DNA of 64,000 nucleotides from Nostoc sp. NMS7 (lineage in GTDB: Bacteria > Cyanobacteriota > Cyanobacteriia > Cyanobacteriales > Nostocaceae). The stretch is taken from positions 1-64,000 of the forward strand of contig NZ_JABXKJ010000267.1 in NCBI RefSeq assembly GCF_017115085.1, in the 5' to 3' direction. Shown here in pieces: positions 45,103 to 53,027 of this stretch. A program made the translations under genes and the position numbers. The notes beneath the pieces were generated by a model. The model saw only the letters and a list, made by a program, of their open reading frames with translations. It did no database searches and had not been told where the DNA came from. Numbering within the stretch: position 1 is the first letter of the stretch; each line of letters starts with the position of its first letter.

Positions 45103-45735
45103 ATGAAAAATTTCTTTCTCGTTAAGTATGCCCCAGAAATTCTTCAGCATACTCTAGAACACCTGTTTTTGGTAGGAATTGCAATTGGAATTGCCATACT
45201 GATAGGCATTCCATTAGGTATTTTGATTACACGTAAAACTTATCTTCGCCAACCAATTCTCGGCATAGCGAATATTCTCCAAACTATTCCTAGTTTGGCA
45301 CTGTTTGGCTTACTCATTCCTGTTCCCATAATTGGCGGAATTGGTGCAGTACCAGCAATTGTTGCTCTGATTGTATATTCTTTGCTGCCGATAATTCGTA
45401 ACACTTACACAGGTATTACAGGCGTAGACCCAGCGATTCGGGAAGCTGGGAGAGGGATGGGAATGACAGATAGACAATTGTTATTACAAGTTGAGATTCC
45501 CTTGGCAATGGGAGTAATTTTGGCGGGAGTGCGAGTCGCAACAGTAATTGCCATTGGTATTGCAACTATTGCCGCCGCAATTGGTGCTGGTGGTTTGGGA
45601 GTGTTTATTTTTCGTGGGATATCAGTTGTGAATGATCAGTTAATTTTAGCTGGTGCAGTTCCGGCGGCGGGAATTGCATTACTGGCTGACTTTGCAATTG
45701 GCTGGTTGGAGAATAAATTCAAAATTCAAAATTAA
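45103..45735 (+). CDS. ABC transporter permease, OpuB/ProW type
   Basis: Membrane permease of about 210 aa partnering the ATPase upstream. It has five or six hydrophobic helices and the BPD_transp_1 EAA loop: VDPAIREAGRGMGMTDRQLL, then LQVEIPLAMGVILAGVRVAT. IIGGIGAVPAIVALIVYSLL and NILQTIPSLALFGLL are also family-typical. The ATG at 45103 is chosen; an in-frame ATG at 45076 would overlap the ATPase gene by 19 bp, and neither has a clear ribosome-binding site. The stop overlaps the binding-protein start (TAATG). Confidence 0.9.
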   Translation: MKNFFLVKYAPEILQHTLEHLFLVGIAIGIAILIGIPLGILITRKTYLRQPILGIANILQTIPSLALFGLLIPVPIIGGIGAVPAIVALIVYSLLPIIRNTYTGITGVDPAIREAGRGMGMTDRQLLLQVEIPLAMGVILAGVRVATVIAIGIATIAAAIGAGGLGVFIFRGISVVNDQLILAGAVPAAGIALLADFAIGWLENKFKIQN

Positions 45736-46637
45736 TGAAAATATTTTTAACACTTTGCTTTTTAACCTTTAACTTGTTATTGGTAATCACTAGCTGCACG
45801 CCGAATTTAAATAGTAGCAGCACTGCTAATATTATCGTTGCTTCCAAAGATTTTACTGAACAAGATATTTTAGGTGAACTGTTAGCACAGCAAATCGAGG
45901 CCACAACTAATTTAAAAGTAGATCGTCGTCTCCATCTGGGTGGTTCTTTCGTTTGTCATAGTGCAATTACTGCTGGAAAAATTGATGCTTATATTGAGTA
46001 TACAGGTACAGCTTTTACTGGAATTTTAAAACAAAAAGCAGTTAACAATCCCCAAGAAGTTTATGAAAAGTTAAAACAAGCATACTCCAAACAATTCAAT
46101 CTGGAAGTCATGCCAAGCTTAGGTTTTGAAAATACTTTTGCGATGATTGTCCGAGGTGAAGATGCCAGACGCTACAATATACAAACTCTCTCCGAAGCTA
46201 CTCAATATACACCACAATGGCGCGGTGGTTTCGGCTACGAATTTTTAGAACGAGAAGATGGTTTTCCCGGATTAGCTAAAACTTATGGTTTACGTTTTGC
46301 CAAATCACCCCAAATCATGGACTTGGGTTTAATATATCGTGCTTTGATTCAAAAACAGGTGGATATGGTAGCGGGTAATTCTACTGACGGACAGATTTCT
46401 CGCTTGGGTTTAGTTGTACTAAAAGATGATAAACACTATTTTCCACCTTATGAAACTGTGCCAATTGTCCGACAAGAAATATTAAAAAAATATCCCGAAT
46501 TAAGAAAAGCGATCGCACAACTTGCCGGCAAGATTTCGGCAGATGAAATGCGACAGTTAAACTATTTAGTTGAGGGAGAATTACGTGATATTAAAGATGT
46601 TGTCCAGGAGTTTCGGAAATCTAAGGGATTAAAATAA
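45735..46637 (+). CDS. Substrate-binding lipoprotein, OpuAC/ProX family
   Basis: Extracytoplasmic solute-binding protein of 300 aa. The N-terminus (LCFLTFNLLLVITSC) ends in a lipobox Cys, so it is probably anchored to the membrane facing the periplasm. The OpuAC/OsmF-type fold is indicated by IIVASKDFTEQDILGELLAQ, GKIDAYIEYTGTAFTGILKQ, and VDMVAGNSTDGQISRLGLVV, which appear in binding proteins for glycine betaine/choline. Its ATG shares a base with the permease stop. With the two preceding genes it forms a complete importer. Confidence 0.9.
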   Translation: MKIFLTLCFLTFNLLLVITSCTPNLNSSSTANIIVASKDFTEQDILGELLAQQIEATTNLKVDRRLHLGGSFVCHSAITAGKIDAYIEYTGTAFTGILKQKAVNNPQEVYEKLKQAYSKQFNLEVMPSLGFENTFAMIVRGEDARRYNIQTLSEATQYTPQWRGGFGYEFLEREDGFPGLAKTYGLRFAKSPQIMDLGLIYRALIQKQVDMVAGNSTDGQISRLGLVVLKDDKHYFPPYETVPIVRQEILKKYPELRKAIAQLAGKISADEMRQLNYLVEGELRDIKDVVQEFRKSKGLK

Positions 46638-46666
46638 TTCGTAATTAAGCGTTACCGTAACGCACC

Positions 46667-47329
46667 CTACTGTTGTCCATGTAAAAAGTTCTTTAACCAC
46701 CTAATGATTTCACTTGTTGTTTGCTCATTAGCCATTTGGAGACATTGCTGCACAATTTCTCTGACGTTAGTAAAATAGCTGCTTTCTGTAAGGACATAAC
46801 TTTCTGCTTGCAATCGATAAATTAATAACTGATGACTTTTTAATATCCAGACTTCTGGCACTCGATAAGGCAAGAAATCATTAATGTCGGTGTAGCTTGT
46901 CACATCTATTTCAATTGCTAAATCTGGTGGTGGATCTGACTCCCAATCAATTCTTTTTTTGCCTACTACTGCTCTCCAATTTTCAATGTAAAAGCAATAG
47001 TCTGGTTCAATACCACTAATTTCTGGCAAGCTCATGGTGATCGGCGTAAATGAGTCATATTTTTGCTCTAAATGATCCAGCAAAACCTTAGCAATATCTG
47101 CCAGCAAGCTTGCATCTCTTCCATGCTCTGCTAGTGGTGCCATCAGTAAAATTTCCCCTCTTCGATATTTAATCCGAGGCGAGGAGCGATCGCCTAGTTG
47201 CTGACTCAATACTTGATAGTCTTTCCACCCTCCCAAAAGCTTCAACACCGCGCCAGGTGGCAACTCTATTCTTTTTGGTGTAATTACGGTATCCATATTA
47301 GCTGCCATTTTAAATATTCCCGATCGCAT
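46667..47329 (-). CDS. Uma2-family (DUF820) putative endonuclease
   Basis: Second Uma2/DUF820 protein of the window, 220 aa, PD-(D/E)XK fold. Visible parts: IKYRRGEILLMAPLAEHGRD (N-terminal family block), ISGIEPDYCFYIENW (PD), PDLAIEIDVTSYTDIND (Glu-x-Asp) and YRVPEVWILKSHQLLIYRL. It appears intact. It converges on the ABC operon, with stops about 30 bp apart. Function unknown; the family is highly multiplied in filamentous cyanobacteria. Confidence 0.87.
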   Translation of the reverse strand: MRSGIFKMAANMDTVITPKRIELPPGAVLKLLGGWKDYQVLSQQLGDRSSPRIKYRRGEILLMAPLAEHGRDASLLADIAKVLLDHLEQKYDSFTPITMSLPEISGIEPDYCFYIENWRAVVGKKRIDWESDPPPDLAIEIDVTSYTDINDFLPYRVPEVWILKSHQLLIYRLQAESYVLTESSYFTNVREIVQQCLQMANEQTTSEIIRWLKNFLHGQQ

Positions 47330-47388
47330 TGTTTACATGGAGGATGGGCGATCGCAGGATTCATGAATTCAATCAACAGATTCTTATA

Positions 47389-48120
47389 TCAAAGGCTTTT
47401 GCTGACAAATACAAAGCCACGGCTTTTATTTGATACGGAATCATTTGTGAGCATTGCTTTCCATAAATCTGCTGTTTTTACCCAAACTGGTGGATATTTG
47501 TAACGAGAAACATCCAGAATTAAAAACCTATCTGTTTGCTCATTATATGCTGCTAAAGGAGAAATATGTCCACCTTTGTCTTGACCTATTTCTTTGCGTA
47601 AATAGTTTACTAAAACGAAGTTTTGCGGTTGTTTTAAATTTTCTGCCGCTTGTTTGCGGAACTCCTCTAAACTAGTGTCGGCAGCGTGGTAAACATTAAC
47701 TTTAACGCCATAGCTGGCTAGGAATTGCCCTAACTGGTCTAAAGTCATACCTTGACGAGATACAACTTCAGGAGTTAGCACTTTTTTTGTATTATCATTA
47801 CTAAAAAAGTTTTCTTGAGTAAATATTCGATATGGCTTGTACTGCGGTACTTCTGGTGCTGGAATTTTTAGACTATTCAGTACCATAACTATACTAGCAA
47901 CACCACAATATGCCTGATTATTTTGAGTGGTGAATTGCATACTCAGCGGAAAAAAGTCTTCATTTGACTTACTCTCAACTAATAATTTTTCACCTTCAGG
48001 GGTATTAAAACCTACTAAGTTAGAGGGCAGGGGTAATGTTTGAGAGAGAACGCTGCCGCTAGAGATGCATAATCCAATAGTTAAAGCTTTGAAAAATGTT
48101 TTACTGATTTTTCGTAACAT
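47389..48120 (-). CDS. Phytochelatin-synthase-like peptidase
   Basis: Exported member of the phytochelatin synthase family, 243 aa, like the Nostoc enzyme alr0975. That enzyme mainly removes glycine from glutathione. A signal peptide is present (about 1-27, ending SGSVLSQ). The papain-like triad is readable: Cys72 in NQAYCGVASIVMVLNSL, His185 in KGGHISPLAAY and Asp203 in FLILDVSRYKYPPVW. The numbers sit two higher than the published Nostoc residues. It lacks the C-terminal metal-sensing domain of plant enzymes. It is divergent from a gamma-glutamyltranspeptidase gene 100 bp away, so the pair could degrade glutathione outside the cytoplasm. Confidence 0.93.
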   Translation of the reverse strand: MLRKISKTFFKALTIGLCISSGSVLSQTLPLPSNLVGFNTPEGEKLLVESKSNEDFFPLSMQFTTQNNQAYCGVASIVMVLNSLKIPAPEVPQYKPYRIFTQENFFSNDNTKKVLTPEVVSRQGMTLDQLGQFLASYGVKVNVYHAADTSLEEFRKQAAENLKQPQNFVLVNYLRKEIGQDKGGHISPLAAYNEQTDRFLILDVSRYKYPPVWVKTADLWKAMLTNDSVSNKSRGFVFVSKSL

Positions 48121-48220
48121 AGCATTTATAAGTGCTGTAAAATTTTCAAATCAGATCATATCAAGAATCTCACATCAAGATGCTAAACAAGTATAAAATT
48201 TTAGGAGAAATGGGATAAAA

Positions 48221-50032
48221 ATGTTTACCGTTGCTAAACCGAAGCGAGTTATCTACGCAATTTTTTCTTTCACCGTCTTAATTTACAGCCAAGTCGCATC
48301 AGCCGCCCTGACTTTACCTCTACACAGCAAAAAGGGAATGGTGGTTTCAGCCCATCCCCTAGCAAGTGAAGCGGGAATTGCAATGTTACGCAAAGGTGGT
48401 AATGCAGTAGATGCAGCCGTAGCCACAACTTTTGCAATCTCTGTACTTGAGCCTTTTTCGGCGGGAATCGGTGGCGGGGGATTTTTGCTGATGCACTCTG
48501 AGAAAACTGGCGAAATTAAAGCGCTAGATTTCCGCGAACGCGCACCCCTGAAAGCTACAAGAAATATGTATCTGGACGCAAAAGGAAAGGTGGTACCGAA
48601 TGCAAGTATTAATGGTTATTTGGCAGTAGGGACACCAGGAACGGTGGCGGGACTATATGAAGTGCATCGCCGCTATGGTAAACTTTCTTGGCAAGAAGTG
48701 ATAAAACCTGCGATCGCACTCGCTCAAGATGGCTTTATTATTGGGGATGCACCAACTTGGCGTTCTCTGCAAACAAACCAATCCTCCAAGCAAGCAATTC
48801 TCAACAATCCAGCCGGGCGAGAAATTTTCACTCGCAATGGCGAATTTTATCAACCAGGGGACAAGCTAGTGCAGCGTGATTTGGCACGCACTTTAACAGC
48901 AATTGCCGAAAATCCCCAAAGTTTTTACACCGGAAGTATTGCTCATGCGATCGCTTCTGATATGGTAAAAAATGGTGGTTTAATTACTCTAGAAGACCTC
49001 AAAGCCTACAAACCAATCTGGCGCACTCCCGTTTGTGGAAACTTTCGCAAAGCTAAAATTTGTTCAATGCCACCACCATCATCGGGAGGCGTTCACCTAT
49101 TGCAGATTTTAAATATTATCGGTGATACTGATTTAAAATCTTTAGGATGGCATCATCCCGACGCTATACATTTAATGGTAGAAGCAATGAAGATTGCTTA
49201 CGCCGATCGCTCCCAATATTTAGGCGATCCAGATTTTATCAAAGTCCCTGTACAAGAACTTCTCAGTCCAGCTTACGCCAAAAAACGCCGTCAAGAAATT
49301 AATATGCAAGTGGCTAGACCTTCGACTGAGGTAAAGCCAATAGATAAAGAGACATTACAACGTTTTAGTCAACCTAATAATCAGAGTTTGAGAGAAAATA
49401 TCATCCCGTTATCTAATCAATCTCTCAAACTCCACGCGACTCGGCATGAATCTCCTGAAACCAGTCATCTTACTGTTGTTGATCAAGAACACAACGCCGT
49501 GAGTCTGACTTTCACGATTAATCTCATTTTTGGTGCTGGTGTGGTGACACCGGGAACTGGAATTGTCCTCAACAATGAGATGGATGATTTTGCTTCCGCG
49601 CCAGGAGTGCCTAATGCCTTTGGTTTGGTTGGTAATGATGCCAACAGCATTGTACCCCGTAAAACTCCTCTATCCAGCATGACTCCCACAATTGTCACAG
49701 AAAATGGTCATTTCCGCATGGCAGCAGGTGCGCCTGGTGGTAGCACCATCATCACCCAGGTTTTGCAAGTGATCCTGAATGTGCTGGAATACAACATGGA
49801 TGTTGGCGCGGCTGTTTCTGTTCCACGCATACATCATCAGTGGCTTCCAGATGAGTTGCGCGTAGAATCTTGGGGTTTGGATGCTCTGACCATGCAAGAA
49901 TTACGCCGTCGGGGGCATAAAATTAAGGAAACTCCTCCTTGGGGTAATGGTAATGCGATCGCTGTGACATCTGATGGAACTCTAGAAGGGGCAGCAGATC
50001 CTCGCGGTGAAGGTTTCCCCAGAGGGTGGTGA
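48221..50032 (+). CDS. ggt: Gamma-glutamyltranspeptidase
   Basis: Periplasmic enzyme of 603 aa that cleaves or transfers the gamma-glutamyl group of glutathione. A signal peptide (about 1-28, ending SQVASA) precedes the large-subunit core: GMVVSAHPLASEAGIAMLRK, GGNAVDAAVATTFAISVLEP, AGIGGGGFLL, LDFRERAP. The autoprocessing Thr is in PETSHLTVVDQEHNAVSLT and starts the small subunit, which has GIVLNNEMDDF and MTPTIV. AGGAGAAA lies about 10 nt before the ATG. It shares a 100-bp promoter region with the phytochelatin-synthase-like gene. Confidence 0.95.
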   Translation: MFTVAKPKRVIYAIFSFTVLIYSQVASAALTLPLHSKKGMVVSAHPLASEAGIAMLRKGGNAVDAAVATTFAISVLEPFSAGIGGGGFLLMHSEKTGEIKALDFRERAPLKATRNMYLDAKGKVVPNASINGYLAVGTPGTVAGLYEVHRRYGKLSWQEVIKPAIALAQDGFIIGDAPTWRSLQTNQSSKQAILNNPAGREIFTRNGEFYQPGDKLVQRDLARTLTAIAENPQSFYTGSIAHAIASDMVKNGGLITLEDLKAYKPIWRTPVCGNFRKAKICSMPPPSSGGVHLLQILNIIGDTDLKSLGWHHPDAIHLMVEAMKIAYADRSQYLGDPDFIKVPVQELLSPAYAKKRRQEINMQVARPSTEVKPIDKETLQRFSQPNNQSLRENIIPLSNQSLKLHATRHESPETSHLTVVDQEHNAVSLTFTINLIFGAGVVTPGTGIVLNNEMDDFASAPGVPNAFGLVGNDANSIVPRKTPLSSMTPTIVTENGHFRMAAGAPGGSTIITQVLQVILNVLEYNMDVGAAVSVPRIHHQWLPDELRVESWGLDALTMQELRRRGHKIKETPPWGNGNAIAVTSDGTLEGAADPRGEGFPRGW

Positions 50033-50041
50033 GGAAGACTT

Positions 50042-50077
50042 GGGGGACAAGGGGGACAAGGGGGACAAGGGGGACAA
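50042..50077. repeat. Nonamer tandem repeat
   Basis: Four perfect copies of GGGGGACAA, nine bases after the ggt stop. The complementary motif TTGTCCCCC occurs at about 26945. Confidence 0.9.
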
Positions 50078-50123
50078 CGAGAAAAATAATAACTCCTAAT
50101 GACCAATGACCAATGACTAATGA

Positions 50124-50387
50124 CTATTGATTTTGGATTGTTGACTCTGCGTAGCTGCTGCTGCCAAACTCGTTTGCACGTGTGCTAGGTACTAGTGTCC
50201 AGCCTGCTTTGAGTAGTTTTTGATAAGTTGCCCAACCTTTAGAACCACCTGCTATTTTATAATCTGGGACTGTAAATTGTCCAAAAGCTGTGTAGGGACG
50301 CCAAGGTTGATTGGGTTCTGTCTGCAAATACAAAATTTTCTCTCCGTCGCCACCAGATTTAGATAACCAGCACATTTGTCGATGCAT
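50124..50387 (-). CDS. Small conserved hypothetical protein
   Basis: Protein of 87 aa of a type seen in filamentous cyanobacteria: CWLSKSGGDGEKILYLQTEP, then TAFGQFTVPDYKIAGGSKGW and ATYQKLLKAGWTLVPS. Short beta-rich start, helical end, no membrane segment. The ATG is preceded (minus strand) by AAAGGAG, a good ribosome-binding site about 6 nt away. Function unknown. It is convergent with ggt. Confidence 0.7.
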   Translation of the reverse strand: MHRQMCWLSKSGGDGEKILYLQTEPNQPWRPYTAFGQFTVPDYKIAGGSKGWATYQKLLKAGWTLVPSTRANEFGSSSYAESTIQNQ

Positions 50388-50739
50388 TGCAAACTCCTTT
50401 GCTTTTAGTTAAAAATGCATAATAGCAGACTTTTGTCAAGTCCCATCTCACCCTTGGGAATACTTTTTTGCCTAATAGTTGAGACAAAATGTAATTAAGT
50501 TCTATCCACTACGGGATAATTACTTAACAACTCATACCCTGAGAAAGCTGCTAGTAGGACACAAAGATAAACAGCTTTGCCTCACCTTCCTTCTAGGGGA
50601 GATTTTTCTCATATTATCCGCGCTTTTTCTGTTTGTGTGTAACAATAACTACTATTTTGGCTGAAGTTTGCAATCAGACTATTTGTTTTTCTGCTTACAT
50701 ACATAAGCGTAGATTTTGGAAATTACTTGTAAAGTTCCA
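50388..50739. other. 352-bp gap, no gene recognised
   Basis: Holds the promoter region of the 50387 gene and AT-rich DNA. A 61-codon frame (50479-50664, +) has a hydrophobic stretch (TFLLGEIFLILSALFLFVC) but no start signal or family resemblance. Confidence 0.5.
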
Positions 50740-50966
50740 ATGATGAAAACCCAAAATGAAATTATCAAACAGGGCTACAATGCCTTAATCAATTCTCTGG
50801 GAGTTGCCGATACTATTCGGTTTATTCAATATTTCAGTCCTGGTAAAGGGGATTACACCAAAGAACGTTATCAATGGCTAGATAAAAAAACTTTGGCGGA
50901 TGTGTTGTGGAGATGAAAGAATTGCAGGAAGATGACACCAATCAATATGACAAAATTATTGAGTAG
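50740..50966 (+). pseudogene. Small conserved ORF with a C-terminal frameshift
   Basis: From ATG 50740 the frame encodes MMKTQNEIIKQGYNALINSL and GVADTIRFIQYFSPGKGDY, ending at a TGA (50914-50916) after KTLADVLWR. Moving one base brings a second frame into play at 50913-50966 (MKELQEDDTNQYDKIIE, stop TAG), which continues the expected tail of this small cyanobacterial family. A one-base indel near 50905-50912 is therefore likely. Family function is unknown; similar short genes often sit beside a small toxin-like ORF, which is not seen here. Confidence 0.5.
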
Positions 50967-50988
50967 AACTTAGAGATCATTTATAACT

Positions 50989-51101
50989 AGGACTTACGCA
51001 AAACTATACGCGGTAGGGGCAATACCCTGCGGTCAGCTAAAGCTACATGAATTGCCCCTACCTAAAAATCATTCTTTTGAGTTATTGTTTGCGTAAGTCC
51101 T
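50989..51101. mobile_element. MITE-like element with 14-bp terminal repeats and an internal insert
   Basis: Perfect terminal inverted repeats AGGACTTACGCAAA (50989-51002) and TTTGCGTAAGTCCT (51088-51101). Inside is the GTAGGGGCAAT...ATTGCCCCTAC palindrome (compare 16899), interrupted at its centre by the small dispersed repeat CTGCGGTCAGCTAAAGCTAC (51027-51046). A single end of the same element is visible at 42-55. Confidence 0.75.
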
Positions 51102-51161
51102 GATAAAGTAAAAATAAAATTAGCTGTAGGCTAGAATGGCGCTTACTTCAGCTAAATTTAG

Positions 51162-51190
51162 ATCCCCGACTTCTTCAAAAAGTCGGGGAT
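51162..51190. terminator. Hairpin terminator before the DUF1802 stop
   Basis: ATCCCCGACTT / AAGTCGGGGAT, 11-bp perfect stem with a 7-nt loop, about 20 bp beyond the DUF1802 stop (minus strand). Confidence 0.65.
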
Positions 51191-51210
51191 ATGGGCAGCA
51201 ACTTGGGTTA

Positions 51211-51810
51211 TTAGAAGGATTGAGCATACAACTTATCGCCGACAATGCCGCGAATTGTCTCTACTAGTTGGCTATATGCAAAATTAGATAAAACTGGTTT
51301 TGCTGCTTGCAACTCAATTGGTTGATTTAAATCAATCCATGACTTACAGCCAGCGTATTTGGGGTAATAGGGAATTTCTTGCTCTTGGGGTAGTTTATAT
51401 GTCCGCAGGAGGAGAATATAAAGCGGCTGGCGTGGTTTCCATTTGAGGCGATCGCTAATAAAATGCTCGTTCCAAATATGGAAGGGAAGCAACCCATTCA
51501 CAATAAATTCGTCACTCACTGGCAAAATATCGGTAATTTCAGCCCAACTGCCGATGCGAACTGTTTCAGGATGCCAACCTGATGTTACTGGATAAACACC
51601 ATTAGCATATTCAGCTTTCAACATGAAAGCTTGTTGATGTTCACAAGTAGGGTAAAGCAAAATTTGCTTGTGGGCAACTTGGAAATGTCCATTTCGTTCA
51701 TGGATACCGCCTTTGCGGAGCAACATAATTGTTTTGCCACTTTCCAAAGCATTTATGGCAGCTGCCCATTCTTTGAGAGCATGAAAAGTTGTAGTCAATT
51801 CCATCAGCAT
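51211..51810 (-). CDS. DUF1802-family protein
   Basis: Protein of 199 aa matching DUF1802: ALKEWAAAINALESGKTIML, LRKGGIHERNGHFQVAHKQI, LLYPTCEHQQAFMLK. A later block RQPLYILLLRTYKLPQEQEI continues to a C-terminal IPYYPKYAGCKSWIDL motif. No signal peptide or membrane segment; probably a soluble cytoplasmic protein. The function is not known. It is single, with a hairpin just beyond the stop; the region upstream contains a deleted aldo/keto reductase remnant. Confidence 0.87.
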   Translation of the reverse strand: MLMELTTTFHALKEWAAAINALESGKTIMLLRKGGIHERNGHFQVAHKQILLYPTCEHQQAFMLKAEYANGVYPVTSGWHPETVRIGSWAEITDILPVSDEFIVNGLLPFHIWNEHFISDRLKWKPRQPLYILLLRTYKLPQEQEIPYYPKYAGCKSWIDLNQPIELQAAKPVLSNFAYSQLVETIRGIVGDKLYAQSF

Positions 51811-51889
51811 CTACTGTAACTCTGATTTAATTTAAAGCTAAAACCGATAAAGTATAAAACTGTCCAAGGGAATGAATTAGGAAGCAGTT

Positions 51890-52073
51890 ATGGAAAAGCG
51901 ATCGCTAGGTACAACTGAAGTCAAAATCACACCCATCTTGATGGGAACAAGCACTAGACAAAGCATTAGCCGCCCAAATCCAACTATCTACCGCCCAATT
52001 GGCAGAAATTGGCGCCATTGGACGTAGTGTCACCGACCATCTGGATAACAGTCAGATTATGTGGAATTGGTGA
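51890..52073 (+). pseudogene. Aldo/keto reductase remnant with internal deletion
   Basis: ATG 51890 starts the classic N-terminus MEKRSLGTTEVKITPILMGT and then runs out of frame. In another frame, from about 51950, the family's C-terminal tail appears: ALDKALAAQIQLSTAQLAEI, then GAIGRSVTDHLDNSQIMWNW, ending in TGA at 52071. The roughly 260 residues between are gone. It is therefore a dead gene made by an internal deletion. An intact family member lies at 19737. Confidence 0.7.
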
Positions 52074-52284
52074 CAATGCAGTTGAGTTAGCCATGTTGCT
52101 CTCTCGAAGATGCCTTCAACTTTCTTAAAAAGAGAATTAGGGATCAAACTTCTGGCTCTAGATTGCAAAATTTAACAAAAGGTCAACTTTAGTAAACTAA
52201 AAGTTACGACTCATAAACTAAGTGATAAGTTAAATAGTAGGACACCAAACAAAATCAAACCAAACTAAAAGGGTAAATGACTTA

Positions 52285-52398
52285 GTGTCTCCTGTCATCA
52301 ACCCAAGCAAATCTCAGCAGATTAGATATAGAAGTGGTAAAAAGCCGAATGTAGAAGGCAAAGCCAAATCCCAAAGCGGAAAAACGCAAGAATGCTGA
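52285..52398 (+). CDS. Possible short basic protein (37 codons)
   Basis: Candidate small ORF starting with GTG at 52285. It encodes a polar, basic peptide (INPSKSQQIRYRSGKKPNVE, then GKAKSQSGKTQEC). AAAAGGG lies about 11 nt upstream, and a good intrinsic terminator follows at 52483-52509. There is no known family. The same transcript could equally be a non-coding RNA. Support is only the frame, the weak ribosome-binding site and the downstream terminator. Confidence 0.25.
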   Translation: MSPVINPSKSQQIRYRSGKKPNVEGKAKSQSGKTQEC

Positions 52399-52482
52399 GT
52401 TTGTTCGTTGTTTAGTCCACCCTAGTTATTAACTTTCAATTACTTAATTAGTTTAACAATTTGAAACCTGTGAACTCAATAA

Positions 52483-52509
52483 AACCTGGTCAACCTTGAT
52501 CAGGTTTTT
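52483..52509 (+). terminator. Intrinsic terminator
   Basis: Stem AACCTGGTCA / TGATCAGGTT (one G-T pair), loop ACCT, running into TTTTT. It ends a plus-strand transcript from the 52.2-52.4 kb region. Confidence 0.7.
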
Positions 52510-52641
52510 GGTATTTGCTCAAAAGATAGTTAATCTGCCCAAGAAACTGCATAGATTTTTGAAAAGAGCATTCCTGTGCCCCGATGAGTCGTCTGTATTC
52601 TATACAATTCAGAACCACTATAAATCAATACGTCTGGTGTT

Positions 52642-52817
52642 AGGGACTTCCAACAAATAAATTATCCAATCTTGTGGGGTGGGCAGCGTTCGATGGTTCC
52701 TGAGCTTTGTCGAAGGACTAAGCGCTCACGCCGAAGTCTTGCCCGCCTTTGGCTATGGGCTCTCGTGTCGCCCACCCCACAAGAAGTAGTTGAGTATTTT
52801 TTTATTTGTCAGTCCCT
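52642..52817. mobile_element. MITE-like nested inverted repeat
   Basis: Outer ends AGGGACT / AGTCCCT plus ACAAATAAA / TTTATTTGT, and inner perfect arms CTTGTGGGGTGGGC (52671-52684) / GCCCACCCCACAAG (52770-52783), total 176 bp. It contains no credible gene. A half copy with the same left end lies at 55821, so the two flank the TPR-CHAT gene. It accounts for part of the 950-bp gap 52074-53027. Confidence 0.7.
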
Positions 52818-53027
52818 TAGCGTTAAAAACCATAAACTGCTCGCGGTTGGTTTGAACGTTCACGCAGCGTCCATAGGGAAGTGAAACTCTATGCAATTTG
52901 AAAAGCGCTCTAAATAAGATTGTGGAAGCTCAGGCATGAGTAATGCATGCGAATGGTAACATGATCCTGGTAGCCCAAACACCTACAGTTAATCCTGTGC
53001 GTTCCTGGCTATGACTTACCTCTTGCC

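Noticed and set aside
52672-52884. 70-aa ORF after the small terminator
   Set aside because: It lies inside the nested inverted repeat at 52642-52817 and is explained by that element.
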